Shown one piece after another: positions 1 through 8,561 of a stretch of 64,000 nucleotides of DNA. Made by a program: the position numbers and the translations under genes. The stretch spans positions 6,696,001 to 6,760,000 of the forward strand of contig NZ_RAPR01000001.1 of NCBI RefSeq assembly GCF_003610235.1, written 5' to 3'. The stretch's first letter is position 1; each line of letters starts with the position of its first letter. The notes below the pieces were generated by a model. The model made no database searches. It saw only the letters and a list, made by a program, of their open reading frames with translations, and was not told the DNA's origin. The stretch is from Catellatospora citrea (GTDB lineage: Bacteria; Actinomycetota; Actinomycetes; Mycobacteriales; Micromonosporaceae).

Positions 1-1085
1 GCCTGCTCTACCTGGTCGCGTCGGTCACCATCGAGGCAGCGGTGCCGTCGGTGTCGGCGTGGATCTGGCTGGTCGGCTTCGTCGCCATCAACGCCGTGAT
101 CAACTACTTCGGCATCCGGCTCACCGCGGTCGCCATCAACATCATGATCGCCGGTGAGCTCATCGTGCTGGGCATCTTCCTGGTCATGGGCGTCATCGGC
201 CTGGCCGACGGCCGCGGCAACGGCGACTGGACCAGCGCGTTCTTCAACTCCGACAACTTCAGCTTCGGCATCGTGCTCGGCTCGGTGTCGGTCGCCGCGC
301 TCAGCTTCCTGGGCTTCGACGGCATCTCGATGCTGGCCGAGGAGAGCAAGGGCGGTTCCCGCCAGGTCGGCCGCGCCATGGCCGTCGTGCTGCTGCTCGC
401 CGGTCTGATCTTCATCGCCCAGACCTGGGTCGCGTCGCTGTTCGTCACCGACCCGGCCGGCCTGATCAACGGCGACGCCGCCACCATCGGCAACGCGTTC
501 TACGCCGCCGCCGAGGCCGCCGCGGGCGCCCCGTGGCTGGCCACGCTGTGCCTGGTCGCGACCGCGATCGCGTGGGGCCTGCCCGACTCGATGGTCGCCC
601 AGACCGCGCTGTCGCGCCTGCTGTTCGCGATGGCCCGCGACAAGCAGCTGCCCAAGTTCCTGGCCAAGGTGTCCAGCAAGCACGCGTCGCCGGTCAACGC
701 GGTCCTGTTCACCGCGCTGGTCTCGCTGGCCATCAGCGGCACCGCGCTGTACTACCTCACCGAGAAGGGCGAGGACACCATCACGCTCATCGCCACCATG
801 GTGAACTTCGGCGCGATGGTGGCCTGGCTCGCGCTGCACGCCGCGGTCATCTGGCACTACGTGGTGCGCAACGGCAGCCGCAACTGGCTGCTGCACCTGG
901 TCATGCCGCTGGTCGGCGCGGGCCTGCTGATCGCGGTGCTCATCAACATGAAGCTCTACACCCAGATCACCGGCTTCATCTGGATCGGCCTCGGCCTGGT
1001 CGTGCTCGGCGTGCTGTTCGCGATGGGCCGCCGGCCCAAGCTGGCCGGCGTCGGCGGCACCGAAGGCGGCGTGGACGCCGCGTGA
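1..1085 (+). CDS. APC-family amino acid/amine permease, 5' end outside window
   Basis: A polytopic inner-membrane transporter of the amino acid-polyamine-organocation superfamily. The reading frame is open to the left edge (first full codon at position 3), so the N-terminus is missing; about 361 codons are present. At least eight hydrophobic segments are visible. The stretch SFLGFDGISMLAEESKGG matches the conserved APC loop with FxGFD and an acidic pair followed by K, which contributes to substrate binding. The stop overlaps the GTG start of the acetamidase/formamidase gene (GTGA), so the two are translationally coupled. This suggests uptake of a small amine or amide that the next enzyme hydrolyses. 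Substrate is inferred from context only. Confidence 0.9.
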   Translation, partial: LLYLVASVTIEAAVPSVSAWIWLVGFVAINAVINYFGIRLTAVAINIMIAGELIVLGIFLVMGVIGLADGRGNGDWTSAFFNSDNFSFGIVLGSVSVAALSFLGFDGISMLAEESKGGSRQVGRAMAVVLLLAGLIFIAQTWVASLFVTDPAGLINGDAATIGNAFYAAAEAAAGAPWLATLCLVATAIAWGLPDSMVAQTALSRLLFAMARDKQLPKFLAKVSSKHASPVNAVLFTALVSLAISGTALYYLTEKGEDTITLIATMVNFGAMVAWLALHAAVIWHYVVRNGSRNWLLHLVMPLVGAGLLIAVLINMKLYTQITGFIWIGLGLVVLGVLFAMGRRPKLAGVGGTEGGVDAA

Positions 1086-2086
1086 GCGAGTACATCGAGT
1101 TCAACCCGACACCGGAGCAGCTCGCCTACACCTTCGGGCCCAACCCGCCCGTGGCCAAGGTCCGCCCCGGAGACGTGCTCAAGATCCGCACCGAGGACTG
1201 CTTCGGCGGCGTGGTGCGCGGATTCGGCGACCTGCCCTCGCAGGTCTGCCGCTTTCCGTACCTCAACCCGGTCACCGGCCCCTTCTTCGTCGAAGGGGCC
1301 GAGCCGGGCGACACCCTGGCGCTGCACTTCGTGTCCATCACCCCGGCCCGCGACTGGGCCGTGTCGAGCACCTTCCCGCACTTCGGGGCGCTGACGTCGA
1401 CGTCGCACACCGCGACGCTGCAGCCGCCGCTGGAGGAGCGGGTCTGGGTGTACGACATCGACCTCGCCGCGGGCGTCGCCCGCTACTCGGCCCGCAACTC
1501 GGACTTCACGGTGGACCTGCCGCTGGACCCGATGCACGGGACGGTCGGCGTCGCGCCGGGCGCGTTCGAGGCCCGGATGACGATCACCCCGGACGCGCAC
1601 GGCGGCAACATGGACACCCCGGAACTGCGGGCCGGTGTGACCGCGTACTTCGGCGTCAACGTCGAAGGCGCGCTGTTCGCCGTCGGTGACGGCCACGCCC
1701 GCCAGGGCCAGGGCGAGGTGTCCGGCGTCGCGGTCGAGGCCGCGATGGAGACCGTGCTGGTCGTCGACCTGATCAAGGGCGTCGGCACGCCGTGGCCGCG
1801 GCTGGAGTCCGACACGCACCTGATGGCGACCGGCTCGGCCCGGCCGCTGGAGGACGCGTTCCGGATCAGCCAGCACGACCTGGTGACCTGGGTGTCCGAG
1901 CTGACCGGACTCGACCTGCTCGACTCGCTGCAGCTGGTCAGCCAGGCCGGGGAGGCGCCCGTCGGCAACGTCTGCGACACCAACTACACCATGGTCGCCA
2001 AGGTGGCCAAGGCGTACCTGGGACGCGCCGGGGCGTACGACGGGGTGCACCACCGGCTCAAGGCGCTGGGCGCGGCATACCGGTAA
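1082..2086 (+). CDS. acetamidase/formamidase family protein
   Basis: Predicted cytosolic amidohydrolase of the FmdA/AmdA family (334 aa), releasing ammonia from formamide, acetamide or a related short amide. Family features are the N-terminal half with PGDVLKIRTEDCFGG, the GPFFVEGAEPGDTLALH stretch, and DAHGGNMDTPEL, which carries the conserved His/Asp of the metal-binding core. The GTG start at 1082 overlaps the stop of the permease by one base step (GTGA), typical of an operon. An earlier start in this frame would run far into the permease gene and is not plausible. A strong hairpin follows at 2104. Family assignment is firm; exact substrate is not. Confidence 0.88.
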   Translation: MSEYIEFNPTPEQLAYTFGPNPPVAKVRPGDVLKIRTEDCFGGVVRGFGDLPSQVCRFPYLNPVTGPFFVEGAEPGDTLALHFVSITPARDWAVSSTFPHFGALTSTSHTATLQPPLEERVWVYDIDLAAGVARYSARNSDFTVDLPLDPMHGTVGVAPGAFEARMTITPDAHGGNMDTPELRAGVTAYFGVNVEGALFAVGDGHARQGQGEVSGVAVEAAMETVLVVDLIKGVGTPWPRLESDTHLMATGSARPLEDAFRISQHDLVTWVSELTGLDLLDSLQLVSQAGEAPVGNVCDTNYTMVAKVAKAYLGRAGAYDGVHHRLKALGAAYR

Positions 2087-2103
2087 CAGCAGGAACAGAT
2101 CAG

Positions 2104-2138
2104 GCGTTGTGGCCGGAGCGGTGCTCCGGCCACAACGC
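2104..2138 (+). terminator. Rho-independent-type terminator after the amidase gene
   Basis: Perfect 16-bp stem (2104-2119 with 2123-2138) closed by a 3-base loop, 18 bases after the amidase stop. It ends the permease-amidase operon and separates it from the GPP34 gene. Confidence 0.85.
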
Positions 2139-2165
2139 GTTTCCGGGGTTCATTGGGGGGAATCG

Positions 2166-2804
2166 ATGCCAGAGCTCGCGCTAGCGGACGAGCTGTTCGT
2201 CATGGGGCACGACGAATACAACGGAAAGCCGAAGCTCAACCACGACGTGCTGTCGGTCGGCCTGGCCGCGGCCGCACTCGGCGAACTGCTCATCGCCGAG
2301 ACGCTCACCGTCGACGGCGGCCGCGTCACCGGCTGGACCGCCAAGCAGAACGGCGACCCGGTCGTCGACCAGATCGTGGCACTGCTGCAGCGCGTCGGCC
2401 CGGGGCACCGCGTGCACCAGTGGGTCGAGCACCTGCGAGCCGACATCAAGGAACTCGTCGCCTACCGCCTCGTCGGCCGCGGCGTCGTCAAACGCGAGAC
2501 CAGCCGCGGCTTCACCGGCCGGGTGCAGGTCCGCTTCCCCGCGACCGACGCCAACGAGGCCACCCGCTCGGTGGTGCGGCTCGGCTTCCTCATCGGCCGC
2601 CCCGCCGACTTCGACCCCCAGTCGGCGCTGCTGGCCTGCATCGCCAACGCCGTCGACCTGAACATCGTCGCCCCGACCCTGTCCCCGTCGACCGTGCGCC
2701 AGCGCCTGGCCGAACTGCCCGCCCGCCTGGCCCCCGCCTACCGGGACCTGCTCACCGCCGTCGACTCCGCCGTCGCCGCCGTCGCCCTGCAGGCACACGG
2801 CTGA
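2166..2804 (+). CDS. GPP34 (GOLPH3/Vps74-like) family protein
   Basis: A 212-residue protein of the GPP34 family, named after the eukaryotic Golgi phosphoprotein GOLPH3, which binds PI4P. Actinobacterial members are common but their role is poorly known. Seen here: the N-terminal LADELFVMGHDEYNGKPK signature, which matches the family's 'adel.ll..hd..Gk' start, a Leu/Ala-rich helical core, and KRETSRGFTGR in the middle, where the GOLPH3 hairpin lies. ATG 2166 follows a G-rich ribosome site (GGGGGGAA, about 2155-2162). No signal peptide or membrane segment. A second, divergent copy lies at 8562. Possible roles in phospholipid or membrane trafficking are inference. Confidence 0.82.
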   Translation: MPELALADELFVMGHDEYNGKPKLNHDVLSVGLAAAALGELLIAETLTVDGGRVTGWTAKQNGDPVVDQIVALLQRVGPGHRVHQWVEHLRADIKELVAYRLVGRGVVKRETSRGFTGRVQVRFPATDANEATRSVVRLGFLIGRPADFDPQSALLACIANAVDLNIVAPTLSPSTVRQRLAELPARLAPAYRDLLTAVDSAVAAVALQAHG

Positions 2805-2810
2805 CCAAGG

Positions 2811-2999
2811 CCATGGTGCCTGCAGTACTCGGCGAACGGTGTCGACGGTTGGCGCACCCACACCACCTTCACCGACCAGTACTCGTTCGAGGTGACCGGG
2901 GTCGACATGCCCGGCGCGGTGTACTGGCGTGCCGTCCACCCGGGTGACACCGGCTTCCTGAAGACGGTGAGCGAGGTCGACGCGATCCCCGCACTCTGA
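2811..2999 (+). pseudogene. C-terminal remnant of a (secreted?) protein
   Basis: No start codon with a ribosome site is present, but the frame ending at the TGA 2997-2999 reads as coherent protein (LQYSANGVDGWRTHTTFTDQ, then YSFEVTGVDMPGAVYWRAV) with normal GC-rich codon use. It resembles the end of an extracellular beta-sandwich domain. The remnant keeps a strong terminator (3017-3051). It is in the same frame as the GPP34 gene but beyond its stop. Most likely the 3' tail of a deleted gene. I cannot name the parent. Confidence 0.5.
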
Positions 3000-3016
3000 T
3001 CACGGTATGCACGTCA

Positions 3017-3051
3017 CCGGGCCGGCGCGTTTGACGAACGCGCCGGCCCGG
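3017..3051 (+). terminator. terminator hairpin behind the gene remnant
   Basis: Perfect 15-bp stem (3017-3031 with 3037-3051) and a 5-base loop, 18 bases after the remnant's stop codon. Confidence 0.8.
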
Positions 3052-3201
3052 CCTGGCTCTCGCCGTATGGGCTCCACGGTCAGGTGGCGTTCGCGACGGG
3101 CGCCCAGGGTTCCCGTGTGCGAGTAGACCAGGGCTGAGCGCCGGCTGCGGCGAAAGCGTTTGCCGCGCGGAAACGGTTCGGCCATGCTGGCGCGAGTGCA
3201 G

Positions 3202-4092
3202 ATGCATGCCAACCAGCTCACCGTGACGTCACAGACCGTCGGGGCGCTCGTCGCGCAGCAGTTCCCGCAATGGCAGGCGCTGCCTGTCACCGAGGTGCGC
3301 TCGCAGGGCACGGTCAACGCGATCTTCCGGATCGGCGACGGGCTCACCGCCCGCTTCCCGCTGCAGCCCGGCGACGTCGCGAAGACCCGCCGCGAGCTGG
3401 AGGCCGAGGCTGCCGCGGGTCGCGAGCTGGCGTCGCGTACGCGGTTCCCGACGCCCGAACCGGTGGCTCTCGGCGAGCCCGGACCGGGATACCCGATGCC
3501 GTGGTCGGTGCAGACGTGGGTGCCAGGCGTGGTCGCCAGCGACGACGATCCCGGCGAATCGGTGCTGTTCGCGCGTGACCTCGCCGGCTTCATCACCGAT
3601 GTGCGTGCCATCGGCACCGGCGGTCGGCGGTTCACCGGCGGCGGCCGGGGCGGCGACCTGCGCAGCCACGACGACTGGGTGCGGACCTGCTTCGGGCACA
3701 GCGAGCAGCTGTTCGACGTGCCGCGGCTGCGGCGGCTGTGGGCGCGGCTGCGTGAGCTGCCGCGGGGCGGCGACCCGGACGTGATGAACCACGGTGACCT
3801 CATCCCCGGCAACGTGCTCGTGTCCGGTGGGCGGCTGGCCGGGGTGCTCGATGTCGGTGGGCTCGGGCCGGCCGATCCCGCGCTGGATCTGGTGAGCGCG
3901 TGGCACCTGCTCGAATCCGGGCCGCGGGAGGTGCTGCGCGCCGAACTCGGCTGCGACGACGCGACCTGGGAGCGCGGCAAGGCGTGGGCTTTCCAGCAGG
4001 CGATCGGCGCGGCCTGGTACTACGTCGACAGCAACCCGGCGATGAGCCTGATGGGCCGGCGCACCGTGGCGCGCATCCTGGCCGCGCGATGA
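3202..4092 (+). CDS. aminoglycoside phosphotransferase-fold kinase
   Basis: A 296-residue APH/ChoK-fold phosphotransferase. The catalytic loop NHGDLIPGN places the catalytic Asp at residue 199, and the Mg-binding segment follows as GVLDVGGLGPADPALDL. The family normally has an Asp in 'iDFg/vDwe' here, so the 'DVGGLG' form is slightly unusual. The N-terminus (MHANQLTVTSQTVGALVAQQ, then FPQW) fits the subgroup that starts with MH...V..LVa.QFPqW, so I chose ATG 3202 over ATG 3184; neither has a strong ribosome site. The subgroup is often annotated as aminoglycoside resistance, but many members act on other small molecules, so resistance should not be assumed. Confidence 0.82.
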   Translation: MHANQLTVTSQTVGALVAQQFPQWQALPVTEVRSQGTVNAIFRIGDGLTARFPLQPGDVAKTRRELEAEAAAGRELASRTRFPTPEPVALGEPGPGYPMPWSVQTWVPGVVASDDDPGESVLFARDLAGFITDVRAIGTGGRRFTGGGRGGDLRSHDDWVRTCFGHSEQLFDVPRLRRLWARLRELPRGGDPDVMNHGDLIPGNVLVSGGRLAGVLDVGGLGPADPALDLVSAWHLLESGPREVLRAELGCDDATWERGKAWAFQQAIGAAWYYVDSNPAMSLMGRRTVARILAAR

Positions 4093-4195
4093 CGTCGGTG
4101 GGCGGGGTTCCGGTCGGCGACGGATCCGCCGCTTCGCGGAGCTCGTCGGGCCACAAGGGATCGATGGTCATCCCGTACGCGGTTATGCTGCCGCC

Positions 4196-4660
4196 ATGGC
4201 TGAACCATCGGGGAGGCCGCACACCACACAGCCACGTGCGGCTCATCTCGTCACGGCCTGGCTGTGCGTCGCGGGTGCGGCGGCGACGGCGACGTTTTTG
4301 GTCGTCGCGCTGGCTTCGGGCAGTCTGACCGGTCGAGACGACACGACCGTGGGGGGCGTGGCCCTCGTCGCCGTCATGGCGTTCCTCGCGGTGACGGCGG
4401 GCGTCATTGCCTGGCTCGCTTATGCCGGCCACGTCATCCGGAGACGTGGTCGCCGGCTGCCGGCCGGGCTCCTGGGCGGCGCGGCGCTGGTGATCGGAAC
4501 GGGTGCGCTGCTGGCGGAGTTCGCCGAGTCAGGCGGCCGCGAGCACGGGGCGCTGGTCGGCTGGGCCGTCATGGCCACCTGGGCGCTGGCCGTGCTGGTG
4601 ACGGTCTCGATGCCGGCACGCGCGCGGGCACACCCTGGCGCACCGGTGGACCGCGGGTAG
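4196..4660 (+). CDS. hypothetical four-helix membrane protein
   Basis: A 154-residue protein I do not recognise. It has a short polar N-terminus and four hydrophobic stretches (about residues 18-40, 51-76, 88-106 and 118-139), separated by an Arg-rich cytosolic loop (IRRRGRRLP). This predicts a small integral membrane protein. It stands alone between the kinase and the amine oxidase; the ribosome site before ATG 4196 is weak. No functional motif is visible. Confidence 0.62.
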   Translation: MAEPSGRPHTTQPRAAHLVTAWLCVAGAAATATFLVVALASGSLTGRDDTTVGGVALVAVMAFLAVTAGVIAWLAYAGHVIRRRGRRLPAGLLGGAALVIGTGALLAEFAESGGREHGALVGWAVMATWALAVLVTVSMPARARAHPGAPVDRG

Positions 4661-4777
4661 CGCCGGGTGCCGCCGCCCGGCATAGAGCGCCGTCGTGCGA
4701 TGTTCGGGCTCGACATTGGACTTTACTGCGATGAGGATGTTCGCGTGTCCGAGATTGCCGATGAAAGAGGCGCCCTG

Positions 4778-6751
4778 ATGAGTTCTTCAGCGCTGCACCA
4801 GATTCCTTCGCAGCGGCCTGAACCGGCCGGCGCGCACCCGCTGGCGCGGCTCAGCGCCGAGGAGATGCGCCAGGCCCGTGCTGTGCTCAGTGCCGCCGGG
4901 CTGGTCCAGGAGAGCACCCGGTTCACGTATGTGGGCCTGGAGGAGCCGGTCAAGGGCGAGGTGCTCGACCCCGGTGGTGCGCTGGTGCCGCGCCGGGCCC
5001 GGGTGATCCTGCTGGACGTCGCGACGGGGCTGGCGACCGACACGGTGGTGTCGCTGACCAAGGGCGAGGTGGACAGCCGTCGGGTGCTGGACCCGGTCCG
5101 CGACGGCCAGCCGGCGATCATGCTGGAGGAGTACATCGCCGCCGACGAGATCGTCAAGGCGGATGCGGGCTGGCAGGCGGCGATGGCGCGGCGCGGCATC
5201 ACCGACCTGGACCTGGTGTGCCCGTGCCCGCTGTCGGCGGGTGCGGCGACCAAGCCGGACGAGCAGGGCCGGCGGATGGTGCGGGTGCTGTCGTTCGTGC
5301 GCCACCGCGAGGCCGACCACCCGTGGGCGCACCCTGTCGACGGCCTGGTGGCCTACGTCGACCTGACGCAGCGTCGGGTGATCGAGCTGATCGACGACGT
5401 GCTGCTGCCGGTGCCGGCGCAGGAGCACAACCACGACGACCCGGAGTATGTCGGCCCGCTGCGCACCACGCTGAAGCCGATCGAGATCACCCAGCCGGAG
5501 GGTCCGAGCTTCTCCGTCGACGACGACGTGGTCAGCTGGGAGGGCTGGCGGTTCCGGATCGGGTTCGACGCCCGCGAGGGCCTGACCCTGCACCAGCTGT
5601 CGCTCCACGGCCGCGACGTGATCTACCGGGCGAGCATCGCCGAGATGGTGGTGCCGTATGCGGACCCGTCGCCGGCGCGGTGGTGGCAGAACTACTTCGA
5701 CGCGGGCGAGTACAGCCTCGGGGCGCAGGTCAACGCGTTGCAGCTGGGCTGCGACTGCCTCGGTGAGATCCACTATTTCGACGCGGTGGTCGCCGACGAT
5801 CTGGGCGAGCCGCAGACGCGGCCGAACGCGATCTGCATGCACGAGGAGGACTTCGGGGTGCTGTGGAAGCACACCGACCTGTTCACCGGCTCGTCGGAGA
5901 CGCGCCGGCAGCGGCGGCTGGTGATCTCGTTCTTCGTGACGGTCGGCAACTACGACTACGGCTTCTACTGGTACCTGTACCTGGACGGCACGATCGAGCT
6001 GGAGTGCAAGGCGACCGGTGTCATGTTCACCTCGTCGTACGTGCCGGGCAGCCCGTTCGCCGACGAGGTCGCGCCGGGGCTGGGCGGGCCGTACCACCAG
6101 CACATGTGGTGCGCCCGGCTGGACATGACCGTCGACGGTGTCGCCAACACGGTCAACGAGGTGCAGTTGCAGCGGCTGCCGGTCGGGCCGGACAACCCGC
6201 ACGGCAACGCGTTCACGAAGTCGGTGACGCCGGTGGAGCGGGAGTCGCAGGGGGCACGGATGGCCGAGCCGGCCAGCGCCCGGGCGTGGCACGTGGTGAA
6301 CCCGGCCAAGCACAACCGGCTGGGCCAGCCGGTCGGCTACGCGCTGTACCCGCAGGGCCAGCCGGTGCTGGCCGCGGACCCGTCGGCGTCGATCTCGCAG
6401 CGGGCGGCGTTCGCGACGCACCACCTGTGGGTGACCCGCTACGACCCGGCGGAGCGTTATCCGTCGGGGGACCTGCCGAACCAGCACGCCGGCGGTGCGG
6501 GGCTGCCGACGTGGACGGCACAGGACCGGGACCTGACGGCGACCGACGTGGTGCTGTGGCACACGTTCGGCCTGACGCACTTCCCGCGTACCGAGGACTG
6601 GCCGGTGATGCCGGTGGACCGGGCCGGGTTCACGCTCAAGCCGGTCGGTTTCTTCGACCGCAACCCCACCCTGGACGTGCCCGCGTCGACGGCGTCGCAC
6701 TGCGCCTCGCCGGCGGCCGAGGGGGAGAGCGGCGGCTGCTGCTCGTCCTGA
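4778..6751 (+). CDS. copper-containing primary-amine oxidase
   Basis: Oxidative deamination of primary amines to aldehyde, ammonia and H2O2 (EC 1.4.3.21 family, 657 aa). The topaquinone precursor tyrosine is Tyr392 in NYDYGFYW. The catalytic-base Asp is Asp308 in YFDAGEYSLG. Two copper ligands are His440 and His442 in HQHMW, and the third is expected in the C-terminal THFPRTEDWPVMP region. The start at ATG 4778 is set by an AAAGAGG site about 8 bases upstream; a longer frame begins at 4667 but lacks one. The C-terminus ends in CCSS. Convergent to an APC permease, with which it plausibly forms an amine uptake/oxidation unit. Confidence 0.95.
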   Translation: MSSSALHQIPSQRPEPAGAHPLARLSAEEMRQARAVLSAAGLVQESTRFTYVGLEEPVKGEVLDPGGALVPRRARVILLDVATGLATDTVVSLTKGEVDSRRVLDPVRDGQPAIMLEEYIAADEIVKADAGWQAAMARRGITDLDLVCPCPLSAGAATKPDEQGRRMVRVLSFVRHREADHPWAHPVDGLVAYVDLTQRRVIELIDDVLLPVPAQEHNHDDPEYVGPLRTTLKPIEITQPEGPSFSVDDDVVSWEGWRFRIGFDAREGLTLHQLSLHGRDVIYRASIAEMVVPYADPSPARWWQNYFDAGEYSLGAQVNALQLGCDCLGEIHYFDAVVADDLGEPQTRPNAICMHEEDFGVLWKHTDLFTGSSETRRQRRLVISFFVTVGNYDYGFYWYLYLDGTIELECKATGVMFTSSYVPGSPFADEVAPGLGGPYHQHMWCARLDMTVDGVANTVNEVQLQRLPVGPDNPHGNAFTKSVTPVERESQGARMAEPASARAWHVVNPAKHNRLGQPVGYALYPQGQPVLAADPSASISQRAAFATHHLWVTRYDPAERYPSGDLPNQHAGGAGLPTWTAQDRDLTATDVVLWHTFGLTHFPRTEDWPVMPVDRAGFTLKPVGFFDRNPTLDVPASTASHCASPAAEGESGGCCSS

Positions 6752-6762
6752 ACAGGGCGTAA

Positions 6763-6796
6763 GGATGGGGCGGACGCGTCGGCGTCCGCCCCATCC
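6763..6796. terminator. bidirectional terminator between amine oxidase and permease
   Basis: Perfect 15-bp stem (6763-6777 with 6782-6796), 4-base loop, in the gap between two converging genes. Confidence 0.85.
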
Positions 6797-6827
6797 TTCA
6801 CATCTGTGGCCCCCCGTGGGGCGCGGC

Positions 6828-8333
6828 TCATTCCGCCGGGCCGCCCTTGCCGATCCGGTCGTAGACGGCGGGCTGCGCCGAGCGCAGCACCAGACCCCAG
6901 GCGGCGCCGAGCACGACGGCGACACCGACCAGGCCCGGCAGGATGTAGCGCAGCGGCGAATCCGCCTCGGCGCCCAGCATCGCGTCGGAGTTCACGATCG
7001 TCATGACGGTGATCGCGCCGAGGGCGAGGGTGGCCAGCACCGGGGCGATGGTGCGCTGCCAGAGCGTCTCGGCGCCGGAGTGCCGGTTGAGGTATGCCAG
7101 CACCGCGACCGACGTGGCGACCATCAGCACGAGCAGGCCGACGGCCGAGACGTAGGACAGCCAGGTGAACAGCTCCAGCACCGGGTCGCGCTCGAGCGCG
7201 GCGAACACGGCCACGACGATGACGGCCAGGATCGTCTGCAGCAGCGAGCCGACGAACGGCGCGGAGGTGCGCCGGCCGGTGCGGGCCAGCGCGGCGGGCA
7301 GCACCTTCTCACGTCCGGCGGCGAACAGGTACCGGGCGACGGTGTTGTGGAACGACAGCAGCGCGGCGAACACGCTGGTGAGCAGGAGCAGGTTCGCGAT
7401 GTTGGCGACGGTGTCGCCGAAGTGCGCGGCCATCAGCGAGAACGGCAGCCCCGCCGCGGGGTCCTGGGCCTGGGCGACGACGTTGTCGGGGCCCGCGCCG
7501 ACGGTCAGCGCCCACGCCGACAGCGCGTACAGGACACCGGTGATGGCGATGGCGACGTACAGGGCCCGGGCGACGGTGCGGCGGGGGTCCTTGGCCTCCT
7601 CGGCGTAGTCGCCGGCGCTTTCGAAGCCCGCGAACGCGGCCACGGTGAAGGCGAGCACGCCGCCGATGGCGGGGCCGAACAGGTTGCCCGGGTCGAGGCC
7701 GTCGAAGGTGACGGTGCCGCCGGCGGGGTTGGTGAGCGCGCCGAAGTCGAACAGGACGACGGCGGCGACCTCGGCGATGAGCAGCACGGCGAGGACCTTG
7801 GCGTTGAGGTCGACGCGCAGCAGGCCCAGGATCGCGACCAGGGCGAGCGCGGCCAGTGCCCATACCCACCAGGCCAGAGCCGGGCCGCCGTTGGCCTCGA
7901 CGAACCCGCCGAGTGCGGCGCCGAACAGGCCGTAGAGGCCGATCTGGATGGCGTTGTATGCCAGCAGGGCCACGAACGAGGCGCCGACCCCCAGCGCCCC
8001 GCCGAGTCCCTGGGAGACGTAGGCGTAGAACACGCCCGCGTTGACGACGTGGCGGCTCATCGCGGCGTAGCCGACGGCGAACAGTGCCAGCGCGGCGGCG
8101 ACGATCGGGAACGCCAGCGGCACGCCGACCGAGCCGGTGACGGCGAACGTCGCGACGACACCGCCGGCGAGCACGGTCATCGGGGCGCTGGCCGAGACGG
8201 TGAAGAAGACCAGCGAGCTGGTGCTGAGCCGGCGGCGGGCCAGGCCCAGGTCGGCGGGGGCGAGCATGGGCGGTAAGGGCGACGACGCGCCCGAGGGGAT
8301 CGCGGCTCCCCGGGTCTGTTCAGAGGTGCTCAT
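6828..8333 (-). CDS. APC-family permease
   Basis: A 501-residue secondary transporter with about 12 to 14 hydrophobic segments. The conserved APC elements are visible: an N-terminal first-helix motif (FFTVSASAPMTVLAGG) and FAGFESAGDYAEEAKDPRRT, which corresponds to the family's FxGFE...EEakdP loop. The start at 8333 (MSTSEQ) follows an AGAGGAA site; an in-frame ATG 54 bases further upstream has none. Opposite the copper amine oxidase and preceded by an inverted repeat (8390-8409) that could be an operator. Likely substrate is an amino acid or amine; not determinable from sequence. Confidence 0.92.
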   Translation of the reverse strand: MSTSEQTRGAAIPSGASSPLPPMLAPADLGLARRRLSTSSLVFFTVSASAPMTVLAGGVVATFAVTGSVGVPLAFPIVAAALALFAVGYAAMSRHVVNAGVFYAYVSQGLGGALGVGASFVALLAYNAIQIGLYGLFGAALGGFVEANGGPALAWWVWALAALALVAILGLLRVDLNAKVLAVLLIAEVAAVVLFDFGALTNPAGGTVTFDGLDPGNLFGPAIGGVLAFTVAAFAGFESAGDYAEEAKDPRRTVARALYVAIAITGVLYALSAWALTVGAGPDNVVAQAQDPAAGLPFSLMAAHFGDTVANIANLLLLTSVFAALLSFHNTVARYLFAAGREKVLPAALARTGRRTSAPFVGSLLQTILAVIVVAVFAALERDPVLELFTWLSYVSAVGLLVLMVATSVAVLAYLNRHSGAETLWQRTIAPVLATLALGAITVMTIVNSDAMLGAEADSPLRYILPGLVGVAVVLGAAWGLVLRSAQPAVYDRIGKGGPAE

Positions 8334-8389
8334 GGTTCCTCTAGTCCTGGTTTCGGGGTGAACGGTCGGTGCATAGTAATGCGTCAAGG

Positions 8390-8409
8390 TACATGGATCA
8401 ATACATGTA
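8390..8409. promoter_or_regulatory. candidate operator upstream of the APC permease
   Basis: Inverted repeat TACATG-N8-CATGTA in an unusually AT-rich stretch between the permease (leftward) and the second GPP34 gene (rightward), 57 bases upstream of the permease start. The symmetry and position fit a dimeric repressor site; no regulator gene is adjacent. Confidence 0.45.
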
Positions 8410-8561
8410 ACGCTTCGTTAATGTAGTTCGCTATTGTCTATGTCGGTGCAGTTGAACGGATCGGCGAAGTCCACTAGCCTTTCCAATTTGCACAGACGAG
8501 AGCATGCATCGCGGCATGCGGAAACGATCCCCCCGCCGAGTAGTGATCACATAGGATCCCC

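Noticed and set aside
4787..6925. A 712-codon open frame opposite the copper amine oxidase
   Set aside because: Same compositional artefact; the sense product has all catalytic residues of the family.
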